Shown: piece by piece, positions 31,005 through 39,745 of the stretch | How the letters are laid out: each line of letters starts with the position of its first letter | Numbering within the stretch: position 1 is the first letter of the stretch | From: Verrucomicrobiota bacterium | GTDB taxonomy: Bacteria; Verrucomicrobiota; Verrucomicrobiia; Opitutales; Opitutaceae | Direction of reading: 5' to 3' | Length of the DNA stretch: 64,000 nucleotides | NCBI GenBank assembly: GCA_016235555.1 | Contig: JACRKC010000042.1 | Coordinates: 1-64,000, forward strand | Translations under genes and position numbers: made by a program | Notes under the pieces: model-generated | What the model was told of the DNA's origin: nothing | The model's input: only the letters and a program-made list of their open reading frames with translations | Database searches by the model: none

Positions 31005-31184
31005 TTGAGTTGGTTGGTAGCGACGCGGGTCCATCAGAAGGACACCGGTTACAGACGAAAAATAGAGAATTTTGGAACGGAAGCATTGTCCCGGGATACG
31101 GGCGGAAAACGTTTGGTCGATATCGGCCAAAACGGGTGGTGCCCAGAGTCGGGCGGATGAAGCAGCGGCCCGCGAAGGGGCCGA

Positions 31185-31586
31185 CTATGCTACCAAACAG
31201 GAAGGCGCACCCGGATTGGCGACCGTTCGCCGATCAAAATGCCAAGACGGCACGGGGGGATACGTCCGGTCGATTAACCCCTTGGCCGCTACGGCGACCA
31301 TTTCGCTAAGCGATAACACCGACCGGCCTCGCCAAAGCACCCAGCAAAAAGTCGTCACTTCTGCTGCGACCGAGAGATCGATGGCATCGGAGCCTCGATA
31401 CGCAGCAGATTCCACAATCTTGCAGCCATCGGAACTACACCCCCCTGCCGACTCGGTGCAGCAGGCCGGACTGCCGACGTCGTGGCGTCCGAGAACTCCA
31501 GCGGCCTCAAGGTTGCAGTGTTGAGATGCACCCAACCACAGAGTCAGGACGAAAATCGCAACAATGAGATTTCGTAAATGGGCCAC
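31185..31586 (-). CDS. Cys-rich exported protein with QHCxLEAAG motif, paralogue 1
   Basis: A 133-residue protein from GTG 31586 (MAHLRNLIVAIFVLTLWLGA). A single N-terminal hydrophobic helix runs directly into QHCNLEAAGVLG, then SPACCTESAGGCSSDGCKIVES and a hydrophobic middle. The same order occurs at 41175-41585. The His/Cys content and placement in a metal-efflux region suggest a periplasmic metal-binding role (inference). The family is not recognised. Confidence 0.7.
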   Translation of the reverse strand: MAHLRNLIVAIFVLTLWLGASQHCNLEAAGVLGRHDVGSPACCTESAGGCSSDGCKIVESAAYRGSDAIDLSVAAEVTTFCWVLWRGRSVLSLSEMVAVAAKGLIDRTYPPVPSWHFDRRTVANPGAPSCLVA

Positions 31587-31682
31587 AAAATTAGGGAACG
31601 CGTTGATGAAAAGATGTCAATTCACCCTCGGCGGCGCGTCTTTCCAAGGGTGGACGAGGGGTGCTGATTGGGCGCATGGAAA

Positions 31683-33746
31683 CTAGGGGGAAGCTGGCTT
31701 GGGCGCCGTCAGCAGGCGCAGGGCGTTCGCGATCACCAGCAGGGTCGCGCCGGTGTCCGCGAGAATCGCGAACCACAGGCTGGCATGGCCCAGCAGCGTC
31801 AGGACGAGGAACACCACCTTCAGGGCGAGCGCGAAGGTGATGTTGAAATAGATGATGCCGAGCGTGCGGCGCCCCAGGCGGATGCTGTCAGCGATCTTGC
31901 CGAGATCATCCTGCATGAGGGCGATGTCGGCCGTCTCGATGGCGGCATCCGTGCCCGCTGCACCCATCGCGATACCAATGCTGGCAGTGGCCATCGCAGG
32001 GGCGTCGTTCACCCCGTCGCCGACCATGCCGACCACACCGTGCTTTTCCCGGAGGGCCTTCACGGCCTCGACTTTTTGGTCCGGGAGCAGATCGCCGCGC
32101 GCAACATCGATGCCGACCTGTCGGGCGATGTAGTCCGCCGTGCGCTGATTGTCGCCGCTGAGCATGACGACTTCGGCCACACCGACGGCATGCAGGTCAG
32201 CCACGGCGGTCTTCGCGTTCGGCCGTAGCGTATCGCCAACCGTGATGATGCCGAGCACCTCCCCCTTGCAACCGTCGTGCGGACGATGGCCCACGACGAC
32301 CACCGACAAGCCGCGTTCTTCGACTGCAGCCAAGTGGCGTTCCACGTCCTCGGAGCAAACGCCCAATTCGTGCGTGAACCGGTGGTTGCCGACGAAATAG
32401 TCATGTCCGCCCACCCGGCCCTCGGCTCCGCGTCCGCTCTGCGCCTGATAGTTTTCCGCCCGTGTGAAGGCGACCTGCCGTTCATGGGCATGAGCCACGA
32501 CGGCCTTGGCGAGCGGGTGCGCCGAGTGGTCGTCGATGGCTGCGGCAATGCGCAGGACATCGCTCTCCGTGGCGAAACCGACCGGTTCGACCCCCTGCAC
32601 CTTGGGCTTGCCCTCCGTGATCGTGCCGGTCTTGTCCACGGCCAGGGCTTTCACGCGCCCGATGGTTTCGAGGTGGGCACCGCCTTTGACCAGCACGCCG
32701 CGCCGTGCCAACGCCGTGAGCCCCGCGACGATGCTGACCGGGGTAGAAATCACCAGGGCACAGGGACACGCGATGATCAGGAGAACGCAGGCGCGGTAGA
32801 GCCACACGCTCCACTCGCCACCCATCGCCAGCGGTGGGATCAGGAAAATGAGCAACGCCATCACCGTGACGGCCGGCGTGTAGTAGCGCGCAAAGACATC
32901 CACGAAACGCTGAGTCGGGGCCTTCTGCTCTTGGGCTTCGGTGACCAGACGAATGATGCGCGCCAGGGTGGTATCGCCGGCCGCCTTGGTGACATTGACC
33001 TCCAGCGAGCCCGCGCCGTTGATCGTGCCGGCGAACACCGGGTCGCCGGCACGTTTGTCCACAGGAACCGATTCGCCGGTGATCGGCGCCTGGTTGACAG
33101 CGGACTCCCCGGTCACGACCACGCCATCCAGCGGCACGCTCATGCCTGAGGCCACAGCGATGATCTTGCCCACACCCACCTGATCCACCGGCACCTCGAC
33201 CAGACGGCCGTCGCGCATCATCCGGGCGGTTTGCGGGGCGAGTTCGAGCAAGGCCCGGGTGGCGCGCTGGGCACGCCGGTCCGCCCAGCCTTCGAGCCAC
33301 TCGGCCACACCAAACAAGAACACCACGGCTGAGGCCTCGACCCATTCGCCGATGATCGAGGCACCGACGGCGGCGATCACCACAAGCAGATTGATGTCCG
33401 GGCGGAATCTGCGGACCGCAGCCCAAGCCTTCGGCATGAGAAACCAGCCCCCGGCGCCCATTGCCGCGATGGAGCCCCCTTCGACCACCAGCCCCGGGGC
33501 TTTCAACCAGCCGGCAAGCAAGCCGGCAGACACAAGCACACCTGAAATAACAAGGCTGATTGATTCCGCACGACTGTTCCCGTGTGTGTGCCCTTCGTGT
33601 TCGGTATGGTTGTGGCCCGCGTGGTCATCACGACCCAACTCGTGTTTTGTGCTTTGAGGTTCGCTGTGAGGAACTCCGGTTGCCCCGTGTTTTCCACGTG
33701 AGTCGGGAGCGTCCGCATTTTTTTTAGACTCATCGGCTGTATTCAT
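31683..33746 (-). CDS. Zn/Cd/Co-type P1B ATPase with His-rich N-terminus
   Basis: A 687-residue heavy-metal exporting ATPase of the ZntA/CadA type. The N-terminal 60 residues carry DDHAGHNHTEHEGHTHG instead of the usual CxxC metal-binding domain. The membrane metal site is ACPCAL (about 326-331), the phosphorylation site AVDKTGT (Asp371), and the hinge motif GDGVNDAPAM. The conserved HP motif is in DDHSAHPLAK. It exports divalent cations from the cytoplasm at ATP cost. It lies 10 bases downstream of the small membrane protein gene and ends the minus-strand metal operon. Confidence 0.9.
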   Translation of the reverse strand: MNTADESKKNADAPDSRGKHGATGVPHSEPQSTKHELGRDDHAGHNHTEHEGHTHGNSRAESISLVISGVLVSAGLLAGWLKAPGLVVEGGSIAAMGAGGWFLMPKAWAAVRRFRPDINLLVVIAAVGASIIGEWVEASAVVFLFGVAEWLEGWADRRAQRATRALLELAPQTARMMRDGRLVEVPVDQVGVGKIIAVASGMSVPLDGVVVTGESAVNQAPITGESVPVDKRAGDPVFAGTINGAGSLEVNVTKAAGDTTLARIIRLVTEAQEQKAPTQRFVDVFARYYTPAVTVMALLIFLIPPLAMGGEWSVWLYRACVLLIIACPCALVISTPVSIVAGLTALARRGVLVKGGAHLETIGRVKALAVDKTGTITEGKPKVQGVEPVGFATESDVLRIAAAIDDHSAHPLAKAVVAHAHERQVAFTRAENYQAQSGRGAEGRVGGHDYFVGNHRFTHELGVCSEDVERHLAAVEERGLSVVVVGHRPHDGCKGEVLGIITVGDTLRPNAKTAVADLHAVGVAEVVMLSGDNQRTADYIARQVGIDVARGDLLPDQKVEAVKALREKHGVVGMVGDGVNDAPAMATASIGIAMGAAGTDAAIETADIALMQDDLGKIADSIRLGRRTLGIIYFNITFALALKVVFLVLTLLGHASLWFAILADTGATLLVIANALRLLTAPKPASP

Positions 33747-33756
33747 GACGATTGAA

Positions 33757-34011
33757 TCAGTATTCGGTCCGCTTGCCAGTGACGGAGCGGCGCGTCCGCC
33801 ACAAGAATCGAATCGCCTCGAAACCGGCTCCCAACCCGAGGCCGGCGAGACCCGTTCCCACCATAAAAATCATATTCGGCTTGATGAGTATTTCGATGCC
33901 AAGACCGACCGCCCATCCGACGACAATCCCGATGAAGATTCCGGTCAGCGCAAATTCCGGCCCTTTGGGACGGCGCGCGCGCACTTGTCGGGACGGGTTG
34001 TTTGCGCTCAT
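33757..34011 (-). CDS. Small membrane protein with two predicted spans
   Basis: An 84-residue protein from ATG 34011 (MSANNPSRQVRARRPKGPEF). Two hydrophobic helices (LTGIFIGIVVGWAVGLGIEI and MIFMVGTGLAGLGLGAGF) are separated by a short loop, with a basic N-terminus and C-terminus. The helices are Gly-rich, reminiscent of AtpZ-like small proteins, but that is not a firm assignment. It lies between a putative lipoprotein gene and the P-type ATPase gene. Confidence 0.6.
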   Translation of the reverse strand: MSANNPSRQVRARRPKGPEFALTGIFIGIVVGWAVGLGIEILIKPNMIFMVGTGLAGLGLGAGFEAIRFLWRTRRSVTGKRTEY

Positions 34012-34036
34012 GACTTGGTATGCGCGTGCCAACGCA

Positions 34037-34477
34037 TCAGCGAGGGGCTCCGCGATATTCACTCCCATGCCTGAATCCGCCGTAGCGGCCAAAATCACCG
34101 CGGGAGCGATGGGAGGAGATCTGATAGCCGCGCCGTGCAGGCCTGACTACGCGTTCGCGCGAAACCAGCAGGTAGTTTACTGCGCCCTCACCCAGCCCGG
34201 CCTCGCGCAAGCCGATGACTTGTGCAGTGGTCAAACGGTAGGTGTCGGCGCGACTTCGCAGATGGGCGAGAATCAGAATGTCCGGCACACCCCGTCGGCC
34301 GCGTTCTTCAAGGTCAGCCAAACTGAGCTGGCGTCCCCGCCCCAGTTTACCGACCACGGTGGTGTCCGCGCCATATTTGGATACCGCCATCGCTGTGTTG
34401 CGGCGGGGCGAAGTCATGCAGCCGGTCGATAGCAGGTCGGCAGCAAGAAGGGTTGGGAGCGTGAGAGAGATTCTCAT
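34037..34477 (-). CDS. Putative lipoprotein, Arg/Gly-rich C-terminus
   Basis: A 146-residue protein beginning MRISLTLPTLLAADLLSTGC, with lipobox LSTGC. A helical middle (LSLADLEERGRRGVPDILIL, TTAQVIGLREAGLGEGAVNY) resembles regions of envelope proteins that sense or bind partners through repeats. The C-terminus is rich in Arg, Gly and Ser. No family assignment is possible. It is part of the minus-strand metal operon. Confidence 0.6.
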   Translation of the reverse strand: MRISLTLPTLLAADLLSTGCMTSPRRNTAMAVSKYGADTTVVGKLGRGRQLSLADLEERGRRGVPDILILAHLRSRADTYRLTTAQVIGLREAGLGEGAVNYLLVSRERVVRPARRGYQISSHRSRGDFGRYGGFRHGSEYRGAPR

Positions 34478-34561
34478 GAACTTCGTTTTCTTGAATTCGC
34501 CGCTCCTCGCCCGGATTCCAGGAAGCGACTCATTTTCGGCCGAATATCGTCGGTAATGCGA

Positions 34562-34891
34562 TCACACGCCGTCCGCCCCGGCTTCTCCAGTGCTGATCCG
34601 CCGAGCGGCGGCGAGCGGCAGAACATAGACCATTCCGTCGCCGCGCTTTCCGGTGTGGGCGACCGATGCGATGGTGGATTCCACGTTGTCCGCGAGGAGA
34701 TCATCGGCCATGACCTCCACGCGAACCCGCGGCGCGGCACCCACAATATCCTCGTCGCCGACATGGCTCCGGCCACGGCCGAATCCGCGCACGTCGGAAA
34801 ACGAGGCACCAGAGAGACCGGGCAACTCGTGCAACGCCTCGCGAACGGCTTCTTCCTTGGCGGGGCGGATGAAGGCGACGATGACTTTCAT
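34562..34891 (-). CDS. PII-like (GlnB/K-fold) signalling protein of the metal-efflux operon
   Basis: A 109-residue protein from ATG 34891 (MKVIVAFIRPAKEEAVREAL). The opening, the VRGFGRGRSHVGDEDIVGA T-loop-like segment, DDLLADNVESTIA and TGKRGDGMVYVLPLA follow the PII fold closely. The canonical uridylylated Tyr of the T-loop is absent. PII-like proteins next to CzcCBA clusters are common in several phyla and probably sense a small ligand or metal. The frame is open upstream to 34984, but those residues are unlike PII. Confidence 0.8.
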   Translation of the reverse strand: MKVIVAFIRPAKEEAVREALHELPGLSGASFSDVRGFGRGRSHVGDEDIVGAAPRVRVEVMADDLLADNVESTIASVAHTGKRGDGMVYVLPLAAARRISTGEAGADGV

Positions 34892-34895
34892 GGGA

Positions 34896-35366
34896 TTACT
34901 TTTTCTTTTCGTGATCGTGCCCCTTGCCGGCGTCGTCGCATACGCAGGCATACTCGGCGCGCTTGCACTCGCCGCAGACTTCATCGTGAAAGAGCACGCG
35001 ATAATTCTTCGGTTTTGCGCTGGCGTTGTCGCGAACCTGCACGACGACGGTGTAATCGTCGCCTTCGGGCAACGCGGCCTTTGACACTAACGCGCCGTTC
35101 TTCTCCGTGAAGGCCAGGTTCACCTTGCCGCTCTTGGCTTCGGCGGTCGCGGTGACGACCTGCCCGGAAAGGGCAATCGGTTTGAGCGCCTTGTCGTAAA
35201 ACGAAACAGTGACAGTGCGGTCTTTCTCGACGAAGAATTCAACGTGCGGAGAATCAGTGGTAAGAATCCGGCCACCTTTCGGGCCGGGGATGGGCTTGGC
35301 CAAGAGCGCAGTGGCGGAGGCCACGAGCGCGAATAACATAAACGCGATTTTCTGGGTTGTTTTCAT
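34896..35366 (-). CDS. Exported protein with Cys/His C-terminus (metal operon)
   Basis: A 156-residue protein with signal peptide (MKTTQKIAFMLFALVASATA to about LAKP). The mature part is beta-rich (GGRILTTDSPHVEFFVEKDR, VTVSFYDKALKPIALSG) and ends in DEVCGECKRAEYACVCDDAG followed by GHDHEKKK. The Cys and His residues suggest metal handling in the periplasm (inference). The start of the PII-like gene follows after four bases. Confidence 0.7.
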   Translation of the reverse strand: MKTTQKIAFMLFALVASATALLAKPIPGPKGGRILTTDSPHVEFFVEKDRTVTVSFYDKALKPIALSGQVVTATAEAKSGKVNLAFTEKNGALVSKAALPEGDDYTVVVQVRDNASAKPKNYRVLFHDEVCGECKRAEYACVCDDAGKGHDHEKKK

Positions 35367-35399
35367 GGGACGAAAATTAGGTGAGGAGGAAACGATAGG

Positions 35400-35822
35400 T
35401 TAGGATTGATGATCGGGTGCGTCATGAGCGCGCACCTCGATGCTGGCAGTGCCGACGGGAAGCGCGTCTATCTGCACCGTGTAAGCGGCCTGTCGGCTGG
35501 GAGCGTGCCGGCCGCGAGTGAGCCTTCCCGGATGGAATATCGCCGGTTTGCGCTGCAATATCCCGGCGGACGCATCCAGGAAGACGAGATCGAGATGCGT
35601 TCCCTCCGTCGTTTCCGAGCCATATACCTTGGTGACGAAGCCCACAAGTTCGAGACGTCCTTCACGAGTTCGCACGAGCGGAGGGCGCACCGCCACACTG
35701 GCGGACGAGACCGGAGTGATGACAATGCCCTGCGCTTCGGGTGGCAACTCGACGGGCTGAGAAGTCGCGCAGCCGGTAACGCCAGCAACGCAGAGAACCA
35801 CACAGAGACCAGCGAGGTTCAT
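35400..35822 (-). CDS. Small lipoprotein, paralogue 3 of 3
   Basis: A 140-residue protein with lipobox GVTGC (MNLAGLCVVLCVAGVTGCAT). The conserved core is EGTHLDLVFLDASAGIL, FHPGRLTRGRH and IDALPVGTASIEVRAHDAPDH, clearly related to the proteins at 29988 and 30594. Its ATG overlaps the TGA of the RND pump gene (ATGA), tying it to the efflux operon. Confidence 0.8.
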   Translation of the reverse strand: MNLAGLCVVLCVAGVTGCATSQPVELPPEAQGIVITPVSSASVAVRPPLVRTREGRLELVGFVTKVYGSETTEGTHLDLVFLDASAGILQRKPAIFHPGRLTRGRHAPSRQAAYTVQIDALPVGTASIEVRAHDAPDHQS

Positions 35823-38800
35823 GCGTGTCCTTCGTTGGTGATCGCAGGGGCGGCGGAACGGGCGGCCGGGTTATCGCGCTCGAACCAGCAATAGAGGGTC
35901 GGCAGGAGCACGAGCGTCAGGAACGTCGCCGTGATGATGCCGCCGATGACGACGGTCGCGATGGGGCGCTGGACTTCCGCGCCCGAGCCGCTGGCCAGTG
36001 CCATCGGCACGAAGCCGAGGGCGGCGACGAGCGCGGTCATGAGCACAGGCCGCAGCCGGGTCAGCGCGCCTTCGATGACAGCATCGCGGACGTTCCTGCC
36101 TTCCTCGCGGAGCTGGTTGATGAAGGAGATCATCATGACGCCGTTGAGCACCGCCACGCCGGAAAGGGCGATGAAGCCAACCGCCGCGGAGATCGAGAAC
36201 GGCAGGTCGCGCACCCAGAGGGCAAAAACACCGCCGGTCACGGCGAGCGGGATACCGGTGTAAACGATCAATGCCTGACGCACGCTGCCAAAGGCCATGA
36301 AGATGAGCAGGAAGATGAGGGCGAGCGCCGCCGGCACCACGATGAGCAGACGCGTGCGGGCCTCCTGTAGGTTCTTGAAGGCACCGCCGTATTCGACGAA
36401 GTAACCCTCAGGCAGCTTCACGCCGTCTCCGATCTTCTGTTGTGCCTCCAGCACAAAGCTCTGCACGTCGCGACCGCGCAGGTTGACTTGGATGGCCATG
36501 CGGCGTTGGAACGCCTCACGGCTGATGGTATTCACGCTTTCGGTCATACTCACGTCAGCGACCTGGCCGAGCGTAACCATGCCCGCATCGGTCGTGCGGA
36601 CGGGGAGATTCGCGACGTTGGCGAAATCCTGCCGCGCCGATTCCGGCAGGCGGGTGATGATCGGGTAGCGGCGGTTGCCGTCCACGATCACGCCGGCTTT
36701 CACGCCGGCAAACGCGGTCTCGATGACCTTGTTCACCTCGTCGGCATGGACGTTGTAACGGGTCATCGCCTGCCGGTTGAGCACCACCTGGAGCACCGGG
36801 GCCTTGCCGGCTGCGTCGAACTCCACATCGGCGGCACCCGGAATCTTTTCCACAATCTCGCGGACCTCGCCCGCGACCTTTTCGAGGGTGTCGTAGTCAT
36901 CGCCGAAGACCTTGATGGCGATGTCCGCGCGGCTGCCCGAAAGCAGTTCGTTGAAGCGCAGTTCGATCGGCTGGGAGAAGAGGTAGCTCTGGCCGGGGAA
37001 ATGCACGGCCAGCTCCTTCGACATCAGGTTGGTCAGTTCGTCCTTTGTGATGGTGCGGCCGTCGATCTTCCGCCACTCGGAGGGCGGCTTGAGCATGATG
37101 TAGCTGTCGCCTACGTTCACGCCCATCGGGTCGGTCGCCACTTCGGAGGTGCCGACGCGCGCGAAGGTGTGCGTCACCTCCGGGAACTTTTCCAGCATGA
37201 GCTTTTCCGCCGCGGTCTGCATCTGCATGGAGGGTGCGAGCCCGATGCTGGTCGTGCGGATCATCTGGGCCGCGAGCGAGCCCTCATCGAGTTGCGGGAT
37301 GAACTCGGCGCCGAGGTGTGTGAACACCCACATGGATACCGCGAAGATGCCGATGGCGATGGCCGACATGAGCCAGCGCATCCGTAGGCTGAAGTGCAGC
37401 ACCGGCGTATAGAGTCGCTTGGCGAAGCGAATGAGGAAGTTGTCCTCCTCGCTCACCTTCGCGGTCATGAAGAACGAGCACAGCACGGGCACCACGGTCA
37501 GGGCCAGGATCAGCGCGCCGATGAGGGCGAAGACCACGGTGAAGGCCATCGGGGTGAACATCTTTCCTTCGATGCCCGTGAGGGTGAACATCGGCAGGTA
37601 AACGATGGTGATGATCGCCACACCGAAGACCGTGGGCGTGCCGACCTGTTTGCAGGCGGTCAGAATGGTGTGCAATCGCTCCTCCCGGGTCAGGAGGCGG
37701 CCGAGCTGGTGCTGGCGATGCGCCAGCATGCGGACGACGTTCTCCGCCATGACCACGGCTCCGTCCACGATCAGACCGAAGTCTACCGCGCCGAGGCTCA
37801 TGAGGTTGCCGGATACCCCGTAGCGGACCATGCCGGTCATCGCGAAGAGCATCGAGAGCGGGATTGCCGTCGCGACGATCAGGGCCGCGCGCCAGTTGCC
37901 GAGCAGGCCGATAAGGATCGCGATCACGAGGATGGCGCCCTCCAGCAGATTCTTTTCCACCGTGCGAATGGTGGAATTCACGAGGTCGGTGCGGTTATAC
38001 ACCGTCTCCACCTCCATGCCGGTAGGCAGCTTCGCTTGGAGTTCCTGAATGCGCTCATGCACGCGGCCGGAAACCAGCCGGCTGTTTTCGCCGATCAGCA
38101 TGAGGGCGGAACCGAGGACGGCCTCGGCACCATCGTGTGTCGCCGAACCGGTGCGAACCCCGGAGCCGATGCCGACATCGGCCACATCCTTGATGCGCAG
38201 CGCGCCCGCGCGGGCACCGGAGAACCGGATCGGCAGATTGCCGATTTCTTCGGTCGTCTGGACGCGGCCAATCGCACGCACGGTGACGGCCTCGCCGCCT
38301 TTCTCCACCACGGAGCCGCCGGCATTGGCCACGTTCTCCGCGACGATGTCGGCCACTTCCCCCACCGTGAGGCCCACGCTGGTGAGCTTCGCCGGGTTCG
38401 GCATGATCACGATCTGCTTGTCGTAGCCGCCGGAGGTGTTGACCTCCGTGACGCCGGGCACGGTGCGCAGCGCGGGCTTCACGATGTAGTCCTGGGCCAG
38501 CTTGAGTTCGCGCAAGCGGTCCACCGGGTCAGCCGGGGCTGCCTTGAAGCCCTCCTTGTAGCGAACCGTGTAGTGGTAGATTTCGCCGAGGCCGGTGGTG
38601 ATCGGCGCGAGCTTCGGCGTGACGCCGGGCGGCAGTTCGTCGAGCACCGCCTGAAGGCGCTCACCCGTGAGCTGACGGGCGCGATAGATGTCGGTGCCCT
38701 CCTGAAAGATCAGCGTGACCTGGGAGAGGCCGAACTTGGAGATGGAGCGGACTTCGAGGAGTTTCTCGATGCCGCCCATTTCCACCTCGATGGGATAGGT

Positions 38801-38995
38801 GACGAGCTTTTCGATCTCCTCGGGTGCGAGCGAGGGCACCGAGGTGTTGATTTGCACCTGGACGTTGGTGATGTCGGGCACGGCATCGATGGGCAGCCGC
38901 AAGGCCGACCAGGTGCCGACGAATAGGAGCGCCACCGCGCCAAGCAGCACGAACACGCGCTGGCGCAGGGCAAACTCGAGGATCTTGTCGATCAT
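35819..38995 (-). CDS. czcA: Heavy-metal efflux RND pump, CzcA/CusA family
   Basis: A 1,058-residue inner-membrane proton/metal antiporter. It begins MIDKILEFALRQRVFVLLGA and shows family hallmarks: RLPIDAVPDITNVQVQ, the transmembrane SLGAVDFGLIVDGAVVMAEN (acidic relay residues) and a C-terminal LSGVAVLNGVMMISF. Full length for the family, with twelve predicted spans and two periplasmic loops. It forms the tripartite exporter with the adaptor at 39035 and the TolC-type protein at 39742. The DFGLIVDGAV version is typical of Czc/HME1 divalent-metal pumps; the exact metal is not certain. Confidence 0.95.
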   Translation of the reverse strand: MIDKILEFALRQRVFVLLGAVALLFVGTWSALRLPIDAVPDITNVQVQINTSVPSLAPEEIEKLVTYPIEVEMGGIEKLLEVRSISKFGLSQVTLIFQEGTDIYRARQLTGERLQAVLDELPPGVTPKLAPITTGLGEIYHYTVRYKEGFKAAPADPVDRLRELKLAQDYIVKPALRTVPGVTEVNTSGGYDKQIVIMPNPAKLTSVGLTVGEVADIVAENVANAGGSVVEKGGEAVTVRAIGRVQTTEEIGNLPIRFSGARAGALRIKDVADVGIGSGVRTGSATHDGAEAVLGSALMLIGENSRLVSGRVHERIQELQAKLPTGMEVETVYNRTDLVNSTIRTVEKNLLEGAILVIAILIGLLGNWRAALIVATAIPLSMLFAMTGMVRYGVSGNLMSLGAVDFGLIVDGAVVMAENVVRMLAHRQHQLGRLLTREERLHTILTACKQVGTPTVFGVAIITIVYLPMFTLTGIEGKMFTPMAFTVVFALIGALILALTVVPVLCSFFMTAKVSEEDNFLIRFAKRLYTPVLHFSLRMRWLMSAIAIGIFAVSMWVFTHLGAEFIPQLDEGSLAAQMIRTTSIGLAPSMQMQTAAEKLMLEKFPEVTHTFARVGTSEVATDPMGVNVGDSYIMLKPPSEWRKIDGRTITKDELTNLMSKELAVHFPGQSYLFSQPIELRFNELLSGSRADIAIKVFGDDYDTLEKVAGEVREIVEKIPGAADVEFDAAGKAPVLQVVLNRQAMTRYNVHADEVNKVIETAFAGVKAGVIVDGNRRYPIITRLPESARQDFANVANLPVRTTDAGMVTLGQVADVSMTESVNTISREAFQRRMAIQVNLRGRDVQSFVLEAQQKIGDGVKLPEGYFVEYGGAFKNLQEARTRLLIVVPAALALIFLLIFMAFGSVRQALIVYTGIPLAVTGGVFALWVRDLPFSISAAVGFIALSGVAVLNGVMMISFINQLREEGRNVRDAVIEGALTRLRPVLMTALVAALGFVPMALASGSGAEVQRPIATVVIGGIITATFLTLVLLPTLYCWFERDNPAARSAAPAITNEGHA

Positions 38996-39034
38996 GGAAA
39001 AGGAAGGATGGGTTGAAAAACGGAGTGGAGGGGA

Positions 39035-39745
39035 TCAGTGGCTGTGGCCGCCGCCCTTGGTGAGACGCAACTCGGCCAGCCAGAGCTGATCGACGGGCGT
39101 CACGACCACGACATCACCGGCGTAAAGGCCGTCGGTGATCTCGATGAAGTCGGCCGAACGCGCACCCACCTTGACCGGTGTGCGCAGGTAGGCGCCGCTG
39201 TTGATGACGTAAACGAAGGTGCCCGTGGCGCCGTCGAGCACCGCGGACCGGGGCACGGTGAGGACGGAAACCGGCTGAACTGCTAAAGCGAGCGTCACAA
39301 AATCGCCGACCTGATGGACGGCCGGGGAATCCAGCTCGAAAATCAGATCGACGAGCCGCGTGGCGGAAGCGGCAGTGCGATCAATGCGCACGAGCTTCGC
39401 ACCGGTGAAGCTGGATTTTTCCAGCGGCCCGGCCCGATCCACGGGCAGACGAGTGCTTGCGAGTGCCCGAGGCTTAGTCGCAAAAACCTGCGCAGTGACA
39501 TTTAGTTCCGCGGCAAGCGCGCGATCCTCCGCTTCCGCCGTGACGAGGCCAAGTGCCTTGATCACCTCTGAGGAGAGTTGCAGACCACGGCCTTCCTTGA
39601 ACGCGACGCCGCCGTCTCCGCTCCTCTCACCCTCAGAATGTTCGGAATGGTCATGTCCGGCTTCTGAAGACGATTTTTTACCGCAACCGGCGAGCAGCAG
39701 AGCCGAGGCGGCCAAACTGGCTAGAAACCAAGGACGCGGATTCAT
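39035..39745 (-). CDS. czcB: Short periplasmic adaptor (CzcB-like), lipoprotein
   Basis: A 236-residue protein with lipobox LLAGC. A His-rich segment (GHDHSEHSEGE) follows. Then come beta-barrel and membrane-proximal domains: GLQLSSEVIKALGLVTAEAE, LTVPRSAVLDGATGTFVYVI and ITDGLYAGDVVVVTPVDQLW. Compared with usual adaptors of about 400 residues, the coiled-coil hairpin and lipoyl domain are missing. It is translationally linked with the TolC-type gene by ATGA overlap, and the pump gene follows after 39 bases. Confidence 0.85.
   Translation of the reverse strand: MNPRPWFLASLAASALLLAGCGKKSSSEAGHDHSEHSEGERSGDGGVAFKEGRGLQLSSEVIKALGLVTAEAEDRALAAELNVTAQVFATKPRALASTRLPVDRAGPLEKSSFTGAKLVRIDRTAASATRLVDLIFELDSPAVHQVGDFVTLALAVQPVSVLTVPRSAVLDGATGTFVYVINSGAYLRTPVKVGARSADFIEITDGLYAGDVVVVTPVDQLWLAELRLTKGGGHSH

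Noticed and set aside
37394-38926. 510-codon frame (and another at 36440-37387) antisense to the RND pump
   Set aside because: His/Arg/Glu-rich mirror of the CzcA codons, with no independent motif.
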